A stretch of DNA of 7,250 nucleotides. Source: an uncultured Litorilinea sp. (GTDB lineage: Bacteria > Chloroflexota > Anaerolineae > Caldilineales > Caldilineaceae). This document shows positions 1 through 6,385 of this stretch, piece after piece. Both the position numbers and the translations under genes were made by a program. Each line of letters opens with the position of its first letter. Position 1 is the first letter of the stretch. The DNA lies in assembly GCA_937922105.1 (NCBI GenBank), contig CAKZVN010000268.1, forward strand, positions 1 to 7,250, given 5' to 3'. The notes beneath the pieces were generated by a model. That model was not told where the DNA came from. It worked only from the letters and a program-made list of their open reading frames with translations, and did not search any database.

Positions 1-726
1 GGTCGCCAAGACCAGCACCGGCGTCCACACATTGGGCAAGAGGTGATGGGTCACCACGCGGCGGTCGGACATGCCGATGCAGCGCGCGGCTTCCACAAAG
101 GGCATGGCGCGCAGGCTCAACACCGCGCCGCGCACAATGCGCGCATAGCCCACCCAGCTGCTGATGCCCAAGACCAGGATCACGTTCCACAAGCCTGTGC
201 CCAAGACCGCCATGATGGCGATGGCGAGGAGGATGAAGGGGATCGCCAGCTGGGTGTCGGCGATGCGCATGATGATCGCGTCGGGCCATTTGCCGAAGAA
301 GCCGCTGATCAGTCCCAGGGGCACGCCGATGAGCAGCGCCACCGCCACCACCGTGACGCCCACCAAGAGCGAGACGCGCCCGCCGAACATCATGCGCGAG
401 AGCAGGTCGCGGCCCAGCGCGTCGGTGCCCAGGAGGTGGTAGCTGCCGCTGGCGGAGGTGGAGAAGGGCGGCAGTTGGGTGCGGCTGGGGTCTTGGTTGA
501 GCCGCGGATAGGGGGCCAGCACGGGCGCCAGCACCGCGGTCAAGCTGATCAAGACCAGAAAGAGCAGCCCGAAGACGGCGCGGCGGCTGCGCCGGAAGCG
601 CTTGAGAAAGGTGGCGCTCAGGCGCCGAGGCGCCCCCGCCGCGCGCACGCTCTCCACGGGGGGAGCCGTGACCGCCGCGGATGGGGCGGGCTTATTCGAA
701 GCGGATGCGCGGGTCGAGGTAGACAT
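1..726 (-). CDS. DppC/OppC-type ABC importer permease, C-terminus cut by window edge
   Basis: Inner-membrane permease subunit of a peptide/nickel-type ABC importer, pairing with the DppB-like permease just upstream. 242 residues are present and the frame is still open at position 1; family members are usually about 280-310 residues, so roughly the last fifth is missing. Visible are a low-complexity Ser/Ala/Pro N-terminal tail (1-35), a basic stretch before TM1 (about 50-72), the family hallmark LGTDALGRDLLSR (99-111), further hydrophobic spans (about 118-143, 160-178, 180-195), and the cytoplasmic EAA loop that docks to the ATPase (EAARCIGMS at 212-220, then LLPN at 229-232). The ATG at 726-724 overlaps the end of dppB by 35 bases and lacks an obvious Shine-Dalgarno, so expression is probably translationally coupled. 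A later start (the GTG at codon 24) cannot be excluded. The family is certain; the substrate is not. Confidence 0.93.
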   Translation of the reverse strand, partial: MSTSTRASASNKPAPSAAVTAPPVESVRAAGAPRRLSATFLKRFRRSRRAVFGLLFLVLISLTAVLAPVLAPYPRLNQDPSRTQLPPFSTSASGSYHLLGTDALGRDLLSRMMFGGRVSLLVGVTVVAVALLIGVPLGLISGFFGKWPDAIIMRIADTQLAIPFILLAIAIMAVLGTGLWNVILVLGISSWVGYARIVRGAVLSLRAMPFVEAARCIGMSDRRVVTHHLLPNVWTPVLVLAT

Positions 727-1612
727 AGAGAATATCAACGGCTAGGTTGAGAAAGACGTAGACGACCGAAATAAAGAGAACCGACGCCTGCACCAGCGGG
801 TAGTCGCGCGCGCTGATGGCTTGCAGCGCCAGCCGCCCTACGCCGGGCCAGGCAAAGATGCTTTCGGTGATGACCGCGCCGCCGAAGAGCGCGCCCAGTT
901 GCAGCCCCACCACCGTCACCAGCGGGATGAGGATGTTGCGCAAGGCATGGCCCACGATCACCCGGCGCTCCGTCAGCCCTTTGGCCCGCGCCGTGCGGAT
1001 GTAATCTTCGCTCAGCACGTCCAACATGCCGGAGCGCACCAGCCGCGTCACCAGCGCCATGAGCACCGACCCCAAGGTCACTGCGGGCAAGACCAGATGC
1101 CACAGCGTGCCGCGCCCGGAGGTGGGAAACCAGCCCAGCCCCACCGAAAAGACCAGGATCAACATGATGCCCAGCCAATAGGGCGGGATGGCCTGGCCCA
1201 ACATCGCCAAGCCCGTGCCGAAATAGTCCCACACCGAGTCGCGGCGCAGCGCCGAAACCAGGCCCACCGGGATCGCCACCAGCAGCGAGAAGGCCAACGC
1301 CGCCGCCGACAGCTGCAAGGTCGCAGGCAGCCGCTCCAGCAAGACGGAGAGCGCAGGCTTTTGGAAGAAGAGCGAGTTGCCCAGGTCGCCTTGCAGCGCA
1401 CGGCCCAAGAAAACCATGTATTGCACGGGAATGGGCTGGTTCAGCCCCCACTTCTCGCGCACGGCTTCGATCTGCTCTGGGGTGGCGGACTCGGCCAAAA
1501 GCAGGGAGGCCGGGTCGCCGGGCGCCAAGCGCAACAAGAAGAAGACGATCACCGATACGCCCCACACCACCACCACCGATTGCAACAAGCGCCGCCGGAT
1601 ATAGGCCCCCAT
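692..1612 (-). CDS. DppB/OppB-type ABC importer permease
   Basis: Complete 306-residue inner-membrane permease, a normal length for the family. TM1 is at about 9-30 and is followed by the conserved RLAPGDPA (28-35). There is a periplasmic region at 36-95, further membrane segments at about 96-121, 131-157, 171-192, 229-251 and 276-298, the EAA-like loop DYIRTARAKGL (203-213) ending in NILIP (226-230), and the typical C-terminus DPRIRFE. The ATG at 1612-1610 has a strong Shine-Dalgarno (AAAGGAG, 1624-1618) five bases upstream, which fixes the start. It lies 85 bases after the substrate-binding protein gene and its end overlaps dppC by 35 bases, so the three form one operon. It should dimerise with the DppC-like subunit to form the translocation pore. 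The transported compound (oligopeptide, nickel complex or sugar) cannot be told from the permease. Confidence 0.95.
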   Translation of the reverse strand: MGAYIRRRLLQSVVVVWGVSVIVFFLLRLAPGDPASLLLAESATPEQIEAVREKWGLNQPIPVQYMVFLGRALQGDLGNSLFFQKPALSVLLERLPATLQLSAAALAFSLLVAIPVGLVSALRRDSVWDYFGTGLAMLGQAIPPYWLGIMLILVFSVGLGWFPTSGRGTLWHLVLPAVTLGSVLMALVTRLVRSGMLDVLSEDYIRTARAKGLTERRVIVGHALRNILIPLVTVVGLQLGALFGGAVITESIFAWPGVGRLALQAISARDYPLVQASVLFISVVYVFLNLAVDILYVYLDPRIRFE

Positions 1613-1650
1613 GCCGACTCCTTTGCTAGATGGTTTGCGCGCCTAGAGGG

Positions 1651-1696
1651 CTGCGCGCAGGGGGATGGTCAGGCTGCGCGCAGCGAAGCATCCCCC
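1651..1696 (-). repeat. Intergenic hairpin between binding-protein and permease genes
   Basis: GGGGGATG (1660-1667) is the exact reverse complement of CATCCCCC (1689-1696), and the latter lies directly after the binding-protein stop codon. Inside this arm pair lies the self-palindrome CTGCGCGCAG (1674-1683); a second copy sits at 1651-1660, so alternative pairings exist. No T-run follows on the minus strand, so it is unlikely to be a full terminator. In many importer operons a hairpin here protects the upstream mRNA or partly attenuates transcription, giving excess binding protein over permease. That role is inferred. Confidence 0.6.
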
Positions 1697-1697
1697 T

Positions 1698-3245
1698 TTA
1701 CGCCACGCTGAGGCCGTTCCACGGTCGCGTCGAGTCGGGCGAGTAGGCCTGGAAGCCCTGGATGCGCTTGCGCACGGCCCAGATGTTTTCCTGGCGATAG
1801 AGCTGAATCTCCACTGCTTCGTCGTAGATGCGGCGCTGGATGGCCTTGTAGCGCGCGTCGGCCTCCGCCGGGTCCACCGCCACACAGGCTGCCTCGATCG
1901 CTTGTTGGAAGTCGGGGTGTTGCGGCCCGTAGCCGGAGCCGAAGGTATCGGTCACGTAAAAGACCTTGTATTGGTTGCAGGGGTTGTTGGCTTTGCCGCC
2001 CTGTTGCAAGGCCAAGTCATAGGAGCCGGAGCGCCGCGCCTCGGTGTAGGCGCCCGGTTCCAGGAATTGCAGGTCCACGTCGAAGCCGATCTCTTGCAGC
2101 GCGCCCGCCACGTATTCCATGACCTCTTTGCCTTTGGCGAACCAGAAGGGGTGGGCCTTGACTTCGATGCGCGTGCCGGGGGCGACGCCCGCCTTGTCCA
2201 GCAGGCGCCGCGCTTCGTCCGGGTCATAGGGCACAGGCGTTAGGCTGGGGTCATAGCCCACCGTGCCTTGCGGAATGTGCCCGCCGATGACTTGGCCCGC
2301 CTTGACGATGTTCTTGACCAGCGCCTCGCGGTCAATGGCGTAGTTCACGGCCCAGCGCGCGTCGGGGTTGTTGAAGGGTGGGCGGTTTTGCTGGGTGAGG
2401 AGATAGAGATGGTCCAGCGAGGGGCGGCGATAGATGGCGATGTTCTCGTCGCGGCCCAGTTCTTCGGCCAATTCGCCGGAGACGTTGGCGATGATGTCCA
2501 CCTCGCCGGAGCGCAGCGCCGCCACGCGCGTCGCCTCTTCGCTGATGGGGCGATAGCGCAGGCGGTTGACTTTGATCAGCTCCGGTTTCCAATAGTCGGC
2601 GTTGGCCTCGCCCAGCCAATACTCGCCCTTGACATACTCCACATGGCGGAAGGGGCCGCTGCCGATGGCCTTTTCCCAAAACAGCTCGCCGTGCTCCTCG
2701 AAGGCTTTCTTGGAGAGGATGTGCTCGCCCATGAGCAAGTTAAAGAGGGGCGCGGGCTTGGAGCAGACAAAGACCACCGTGGACGAGTCGGGCGTCTGCA
2801 CCTCGGTCAAGAGATCGCGGAACGGGGTGGAGCGCTGGAATTCCGGGTTAGCCAACAGGCGCTCATAGGTGAACTTTACATCCGCGCTGGTGAGGGGCGA
2901 GCCGTCGTGGAACTTGGTGGTGTCGTTCATCTTGGCGGTCCACACGGTGCCTTCGGCGTTGCTGGTGAATTCGGTGCCCAGCCAGGGGATTTGCGCGCCG
3001 TCGGGGCCAAAATCGAAGAGTTGGTCATAGATGCAGCGATTGATCTCGCTCTCCATGCGCCCGGAGATGAGCTGCGGGTCTTGGGTGCGCAGATCGTCCC
3101 CGCGCGACCAGACGATCTCGGTGAGGGGGCTGCTGCTGCCGGGCGCCACCACCTGGCACGCGGCCATCAGCTGGGCCAGAAAGGGCAAGGACATGCCGGC
3201 GCCGGCGGCCTGTAAAAAACGACGGCGGGTGACGGGATAGGACAT
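1698..3245 (-). CDS. Extracytoplasmic substrate-binding lipoprotein of peptide/nickel-type ABC importer (SBP_bac_5 family)
   Basis: 515-residue solute receptor feeding the DppB/DppC permeases encoded downstream. The N-terminus carries a twin-arginine signal (TRRRFLQ, 6-12), a hydrophobic stretch, and a lipobox-like MAAC with Cys30 as the predicted lipidated residue, so it should be exported folded and anchored outside the membrane. The mature part shows the family signature around 110-130 (TKFHDGSPLTSADVKF) and further typical blocks: GSGPF, the ADYWKPE region, and NNPDARWAVNYAIDREALV. The length fits the family (about 500-550). I chose the ATG at 3245-3243 because AAAGGAGAG (3261-3253) lies nine bases upstream and the Tat motif then falls at residue 6. 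An in-frame ATG at 3293 would add 16 residues but has no Shine-Dalgarno. The ligand is unknown; a peptide is the family default. Confidence 0.93.
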   Translation of the reverse strand: MSYPVTRRRFLQAAGAGMSLPFLAQLMAACQVVAPGSSSPLTEIVWSRGDDLRTQDPQLISGRMESEINRCIYDQLFDFGPDGAQIPWLGTEFTSNAEGTVWTAKMNDTTKFHDGSPLTSADVKFTYERLLANPEFQRSTPFRDLLTEVQTPDSSTVVFVCSKPAPLFNLLMGEHILSKKAFEEHGELFWEKAIGSGPFRHVEYVKGEYWLGEANADYWKPELIKVNRLRYRPISEEATRVAALRSGEVDIIANVSGELAEELGRDENIAIYRRPSLDHLYLLTQQNRPPFNNPDARWAVNYAIDREALVKNIVKAGQVIGGHIPQGTVGYDPSLTPVPYDPDEARRLLDKAGVAPGTRIEVKAHPFWFAKGKEVMEYVAGALQEIGFDVDLQFLEPGAYTEARRSGSYDLALQQGGKANNPCNQYKVFYVTDTFGSGYGPQHPDFQQAIEAACVAVDPAEADARYKAIQRRIYDEAVEIQLYRQENIWAVRKRIQGFQAYSPDSTRPWNGLSVA

Positions 3246-3474
3246 GGCGACACTCTCCTTTGGTCTGCTTGGCTTTGCGTCGGATCGGGACATACACCGG
3301 GTGTGTGGTGTGCAGGGAAGGAACCGGACCGGACACCGGGACCGATTCCCACAGGTGGGAGAAGAATCAGGGATGGGGAGACGCTTTGGGCGTATCCGGC
3401 GGCGTCACGCCTGGGCGCGGGGAGCAACCAAGCCGGGGAGCCGCGCGCGGCGTGTGCACCGGGATACAGGTGCG
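3246..3474 (-). promoter_or_regulatory. Long 5' leader of the importer operon
   Basis: Between the predicted transcription start (near 3468) and the binding-protein ATG there are about 220 nt with no convincing gene. The leader contains a stable hairpin (TCCCAC 3347-3352 against GTGGGA 3355-3360), flanked by GATT/AATC arms, and a GTATCC/GGATAC pair that could close a larger domain. I recognise no known riboswitch and see no intrinsic terminator, so regulation through this leader is only a possibility. The Shine-Dalgarno for the first gene is at 3261-3253. Confidence 0.45.
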
Positions 3475-3503
3475 ATTATACGGGGCTGCCGCGCCGCTGT
3501 CAA
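3475..3503 (-). promoter_or_regulatory. Consensus sigma-70 promoter of the importer operon
   Basis: On the minus strand, TTGACA (3503-3498) and TATAAT (3480-3475) are separated by exactly 17 bases. Both boxes are perfect consensus matches. The predicted start is near 3468, upstream of the binding-protein gene. A promoter this good suggests strong basal expression, possibly held down by a repressor whose operator I cannot identify. Confidence 0.88.
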
Positions 3504-3507
3504 AGTG

Positions 3508-3529
3508 CTCGTTGGGCGTGTCCCACGAG
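3508..3529 (-). terminator. Hairpin between primase-helicase stop and importer promoter
   Basis: CTCGT (3508-3512) pairs with ACGAG (3525-3529), continuing with GGG/CCC across a one-base bulge around a five-base loop. It lies 20-40 bases after the primase-helicase stop codon and just upstream of the importer -35 box. There is no U-run on the minus strand, so it would be a weak or Rho-assisted terminator at best. It marks the boundary between the two transcription units. Confidence 0.35.
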
Positions 3530-3549
3530 TTTGGGGAAGCACCCGCCGC

Positions 3550-5883
3550 CTAAGGGTCGCCGGGCAAGAACAGGCCGCGGTAGCCGCGCACGCTCTTGCC
3601 CGCGTGGCGCTTCCACGCCTGCTCGTAGCCCTTCGCCGCCAGCGCGCGCCCAAAGGCGACCGCTTGCTTGGGCGCATGGCCGTTCTCCTCGCACCACGCG
3701 CGGTAGCTTTGATAGAGCGCGGTGTTGCTTGCCACGTGTTCCTGCACCGGGCGCGTGCACTCCGCCAGCCATTGCTTCACGTGGTCGAGTTGGTCGCGGT
3801 GGGCGCGCGTGGCGGCGGCTACCGCGTGGGGGGTGACCAGGCCGTTGGGCGCGTGATACCAGCGCGCCGCGCCCGCCACCGCCCACGCCAAGATGCCCGC
3901 TAATTCCGCGGGCTGCACCATGCGCTCCTTGAGGCTCTTGTCCTCGTGGCCCAGGTGCGAATTGGGAAACCGGATCACGCGGATGCGCCCCCAAAAGGCG
4001 TCGTCGTCCACATCCCCGCGCGCCGGGTGGTTGGAGCTGAGCCAGACCTTGAACATGGGCGTGAAGGAGAACATGTCGCGGTGCTTGAACGCGGCCGCGA
4101 TGGGGTCGTTGCCGGTGATGCTCTTGACCACCGCCTCGTTGAGCGAGGCATAGCGCCCGCTTTCCGACGCTGAAACCAGCCGCGCCGGGCGCAGGACTGC
4201 CAGGTCGAAGTTTTGTGAATCGCCCTCGCGCGGGCGGGTGAAGGTGGCGAAATCCACCCCGCGGCCCAGGGGTTGCCCAAGCAGGGTGAGGAGGGTCTGC
4301 ATGGTGGTGCCCTTGCCCGAGCGCGAGGGGCCTTCCACATAGAACATGCACTCTTCGCGCGTCAAGCCGGTGATGGAATAGCCCACCGCCATCTGGAGCC
4401 AATCGGCAAGGTCGGCGAAGTGGTCCACGCTGGTGCTCAGAAAGTGGAGCCAGAGGGGGGCCTGGGCGTGGGGGTCGAAGGGGGTCTGCACACAGTAGGT
4501 GAACTGGCCCGAGGCCTCGCCCGTGACCAAGCGCCCGTGGCGCAAATCCACCACGCCGTTGGCGCAGTTGAGCAAGTGGGGGTCGGCGTCGAAATCGCCG
4601 ATGCGCATCACCACCAGGTCGCGCACCATGCCCTTGACCGCGTTCTTGCGCGCCTCGTTGGGCGCGGTGGCGCGCACCAAATCTTCGCGTTGGGCGCGCA
4701 CCGCCGCCAGGCGTCGGCGCAACAAGGTGGCGGTGATGGCGTTGTTGACGGCGAACTCCGCGGTCTCGCTCTCCCAGTGGGTGCCCGTATGCTCCAGCCA
4801 GCCCAGCGCGGGGCAATAGGCAAAGCGTTTGGGATAGAGGTGGAGCACGCAGCGCGCGTGACCGTGGTCGTGGGGCGGGTAAGCCAGCAGGGGGTCGTCG
4901 TCGCCCGGCGCGGGGGCGGGCGCGCCGGCGGGCGTCTCGGTCACATCCAGCGCCAGCACATCCGCGCCGCCCGCGCCGCCGGCAGGGAGCGGGGGCCGCT
5001 GGGTCACGCTGTGCGCGGCGAGGTCGGCGGCGGTCAAATCGGGCGTCGCCGCCACCAGCTCCAGCAACTCGGCGGCGCTGTGGCCCGCGTCCAGCCAGTC
5101 GGAGACATCGCCCTTGGCGGGCAGGCCGGGCAAGGCCAAGAGGCGCACCCGCGCTGCGGTGGGCAGACAGTGGGCCGCCACCTGGCGCGCATGGGCGCGC
5201 CCGGGGTCGTCGTTGTCGGGCAGGATGCAGACCGGGCGCCCCGCCAGCCAGGCGCTGTGGGCCGCGTCCCACTTGCCCGCGCCCTGCGCGTTGCACGTTG
5301 CCACCAGCCCCCGCGCACGCAGCGACTCCACATCCTTTTCGCCTTCCACCACAAAGACCCATGTGGTGATGGGCGTCGCCAACAACTCGGGCAGGCGATA
5401 GGGCACGCGCGGGGTATCACCCAGCCGCCACAGCCAGCCGCCCTTGCCGTCGGGCCGGCGCTGGCGAAAGCTCTTGGGCGCCAAGCGCACCACTTGGTAG
5501 AGCAGGACGCGGTCCGGCCCCAGATAGTCATAGACGGCGGCTATCTCTTTGGGCTTTTTCTCTTTGGGGGGCGCGCGCCGGGCGCGCGACTGCGCGTCCT
5601 CCAGGCGCGGGGCCGCGGCTGTGCCGGGCCGGCGGCGCGGCGGCAGATGACCGTTGCCGGCAGGGCTGCCGGGGGCTAGGTCGCGCCAGCTCAAGCCCAG
5701 CGCCGCCAGGACCGCATCCCCCGGGCAGCCGGCGTGACAGTGGATCAGGATGCGCCCGTCTTCGCACACGCGCACGGAAAGCGAGGGCTTGTGGTCGTCG
5801 TGTGCGGGGCAGCGACAGGTAAACACGGAGCCGTGGCGCGGCCCCGCATAGCCCAGCAGGTCCAGGAGACGCTCAATTTTCAT
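3550..5883 (-). CDS. P4/D5-family primase-helicase of a mobile element
   Basis: 777-residue replication protein that should both prime and unwind DNA. Domains in order: a CHC2-like zinc finger with C25, H28, C49 and C53 as likely ligands (CPAHDD; CHAGC); a basic linker (82-113); a TOPRIM primase core with VVEGEKD (178-184), PDNDDPG (222-228) and KGDVSDWL (257-264); an Ala/Pro-rich linker (about 295-330); a D5_N-like region (about 376-500); and an SF3 helicase with Walker A GPSRSGKGT (518-526), an acidic motif around 570-575, the KVWLSSN motif C ending at N618, and the WGRIRVIRFP block (631-640). A basic C-terminus (about 740-772) may bind DNA. All key motifs look intact. The ATG has GGGAGG (5894-5889) five bases upstream. 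This architecture belongs to phage, plasmid and integrated-element replication proteins. Base composition resembles its neighbours, so any acquisition is old or from a similar genome. Confidence 0.93.
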   Translation of the reverse strand: MKIERLLDLLGYAGPRHGSVFTCRCPAHDDHKPSLSVRVCEDGRILIHCHAGCPGDAVLAALGLSWRDLAPGSPAGNGHLPPRRRPGTAAAPRLEDAQSRARRAPPKEKKPKEIAAVYDYLGPDRVLLYQVVRLAPKSFRQRRPDGKGGWLWRLGDTPRVPYRLPELLATPITTWVFVVEGEKDVESLRARGLVATCNAQGAGKWDAAHSAWLAGRPVCILPDNDDPGRAHARQVAAHCLPTAARVRLLALPGLPAKGDVSDWLDAGHSAAELLELVAATPDLTAADLAAHSVTQRPPLPAGGAGGADVLALDVTETPAGAPAPAPGDDDPLLAYPPHDHGHARCVLHLYPKRFAYCPALGWLEHTGTHWESETAEFAVNNAITATLLRRRLAAVRAQREDLVRATAPNEARKNAVKGMVRDLVVMRIGDFDADPHLLNCANGVVDLRHGRLVTGEASGQFTYCVQTPFDPHAQAPLWLHFLSTSVDHFADLADWLQMAVGYSITGLTREECMFYVEGPSRSGKGTTMQTLLTLLGQPLGRGVDFATFTRPREGDSQNFDLAVLRPARLVSASESGRYASLNEAVVKSITGNDPIAAAFKHRDMFSFTPMFKVWLSSNHPARGDVDDDAFWGRIRVIRFPNSHLGHEDKSLKERMVQPAELAGILAWAVAGAARWYHAPNGLVTPHAVAAATRAHRDQLDHVKQWLAECTRPVQEHVASNTALYQSYRAWCEENGHAPKQAVAFGRALAAKGYEQAWKRHAGKSVRGYRGLFLPGDP

Positions 5884-5888
5884 GCGCG

Positions 5889-5928
5889 CCTCCCTGCCCC
5901 GTCGGGTGGGGCGGGCCGGGGTGGGGAG
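5889..5928 (-). promoter_or_regulatory. Primase-helicase ribosome-binding site with adjoining hairpin
   Basis: The Shine-Dalgarno GGGAGG (5894-5889) is one base downstream of a hairpin GCCCC (5912-5908) / GGGGC (5900-5896) on the minus-strand RNA. Slightly further upstream CTCCCC (5928-5923) is complementary to the Shine-Dalgarno itself, so an alternative fold could hide it. Translational control is inferred from this geometry only. Confidence 0.4.
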
Positions 5929-5955
5929 ACCGGTGAGACGCTCCCCGCGTCTTCA

Positions 5956-6087
5956 TCAGGCGGCTTGAAGCGCCGCGCGTGCTGTGTTATACTCGTCATG
6001 CCGCTCGTTGTCACCATCCCATGTGAACCGGCGATACGCTTGACCCGCCACCGGCTGCCACCGGCAGCGGGTCGTTTTTTTCCACAC
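5956..6087 (-). CDS. Possible 43-codon leader ORF upstream of primase-helicase
   Basis: A GTG-initiated frame of 43 codons lies wholly inside the predicted primase-helicase leader and stops 72 bases before its ATG. A GAGG about 11 bases upstream could serve as a weak ribosome-binding site. The peptide begins MWKKTTRCRW and ends TARAALQAA; I recognise no family. An ATG at 6201 in the same frame would start upstream of the predicted promoter and is less likely. Such an ORF could couple translation to the replication gene, as leader peptides do in some plasmids, but third-codon GC is weaker than in the flanking genes and it may be chance. Confidence 0.2.
   Translation of the reverse strand: MWKKTTRCRWQPVAGQAYRRFTWDGDNERHDEYNTARAALQAA
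5965..5993 (+). promoter_or_regulatory. Promoter of the putative antisense RNA
   Basis: On the plus strand, TTGAAG (5965-5970) and TATACT (5988-5993) are exactly 17 bases apart, each close to sigma-70 consensus. The predicted start is about position 6000. No plus-strand gene follows; an intrinsic terminator ends the unit about 80 bases later. Confidence 0.7.
6000..6081 (+). ncRNA. Putative ~80-nt antisense RNA to the primase-helicase leader
   Basis: The interval runs from the predicted start of the 5965-5993 promoter to the end of an intrinsic terminator, with no open reading frame of note. It lies entirely opposite the minus-strand primase-helicase leader (about 6115-5884), so the RNA would be perfectly complementary to it. 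It carries a small 5' stem (TCAC/GTGA around CATCCCAT) and the terminator stem as its 3' end. Antisense RNAs in this position control replication-protein synthesis in plasmids such as ColE2, R1 and pMV158. The transcription unit is well supported by sequence; the regulatory role is inference. It resembles no named RNA family that I recognise. Confidence 0.6.
6042..6081 (+). terminator. Rho-independent terminator of the antisense RNA
   Basis: GACCC (6042-6046) pairs with GGGTC (6069-6073), and inside it GCTGCC (6054-6059) pairs with GGCAGC (6063-6068) around an ACC loop, with a bulge at 6047-6053. An outer seven-base pairing GACCCGC/GCGGGTC is an alternative. Seven T residues follow at 6075-6081. 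The T-run occurs on the plus strand only, so termination is directional. Confidence 0.82.
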
Positions 6088-6121
6088 TTGGCGTGGCGCC
6101 TCGCGTGTGTTATCCTGTCCC

Positions 6122-6150
6122 AATTTAGAACATTTGTTCAGATTTTTCAA
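6122..6150 (-). promoter_or_regulatory. Predicted primase-helicase promoter
   Basis: On the minus strand, TTGAAA (6150-6145) and TAAATT (6127-6122) are separated by exactly 17 bases, and the predicted start is near 6115. The stretch is conspicuously AT-rich compared with its surroundings. It would give a leader of about 230 nt before the primase-helicase ATG. A palindromic operator occupies the spacer. Confidence 0.55.
6128..6139. promoter_or_regulatory. LexA-type operator (GAAC-N4-GTTC)
   Basis: GAACATTTGTTC has two exact GAAC/GTTC half-sites separated by four bases. This is the core of the SOS box bound by LexA in Bacillus, Actinobacteria and some Chloroflexota. It sits in the promoter spacer, directly abutting the -10 box, where a bound repressor would block RNA polymerase. 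A short palindrome can arise by chance and no lexA gene is in view, so the assignment is moderate. Confidence 0.5.
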
Positions 6151-6320
6151 GCCCCAATCCGGCCTAACCCCAGCCGTGGGGCCGGGCAGGCGGCAGGACA
6201 CAAAGCGCCCACGCCGGCGAGCAACGTCCGGGTGGGCGGGAAAGGGGCGGTGGCGTTCACGCGGATAGGACGATGCGCCACATCGGCCCGGAGACTGCGG
6301 CGGCGACGAACGGCCCGATC

Positions 6321-6377
6321 CCTACACTGCCGGGGAAGCGCAACGCGGGCTTGACAGCCGTGCGTGGGCAGTGTAGG
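6321..6377. repeat. 11-bp inverted repeat around a plus-strand promoter
   Basis: CCTACACTGCC (6321-6331) and GGCAGTGTAGG (6367-6377) are perfect reverse complements 35 bases apart. The right arm overlaps the -10 box of the promoter at 6351-6379 and the -35 box lies between the arms. It could be a two-site operator with DNA looping, or a stem in a read-through RNA. Confidence 0.6.
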
Positions 6378-6379
6378 AT
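6351..6379 (+). promoter_or_regulatory. Promoter of a second short plus-strand transcript
   Basis: A perfect TTGACA (6351-6356) is followed after exactly 17 bases by TAGGAT (6374-6379), a four-of-six -10 match. The predicted start is near 6386. No plus-strand gene follows; a strong hairpin begins about 25 bases after the start. Confidence 0.6.
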
Positions 6380-6385
6380 AGGGGC

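Noticed and set aside
43..750. Plus-strand open frame opposite the permease genes
   Set aside because: The minus strand clearly encodes DppC with an EAA loop; this frame is a His/Ala-rich shadow.
3246..3293. Upstream ATG at 3293 as the binding-protein start
   Set aside because: No Shine-Dalgarno, and it would place 16 extra residues before the Tat signal; the ATG at 3245 has a strong site and correct signal-peptide geometry.
3500..5362. Minus-strand open frame of 620 codons overlapping the primase-helicase in another frame
   Set aside because: Its product is low-complexity Arg/Gly/Pro/Ala-rich sequence, whereas the overlapping frame encodes zinc finger, TOPRIM and SF3 motifs.
4273..5679. 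Plus-strand open frame of 468 codons opposite the primase-helicase
   Set aside because: It is antisense to a gene with intact domain motifs, has His/Gly/Arg-rich composition typical of GC-rich shadow frames, and matches no fold I recognise.
6088..6116. Plus-strand TTGGCG-17-TATCCT as another promoter reading rightward past the LexA-type box
   Set aside because: Both boxes are weak matches and no gene or terminator unit follows that would need it.
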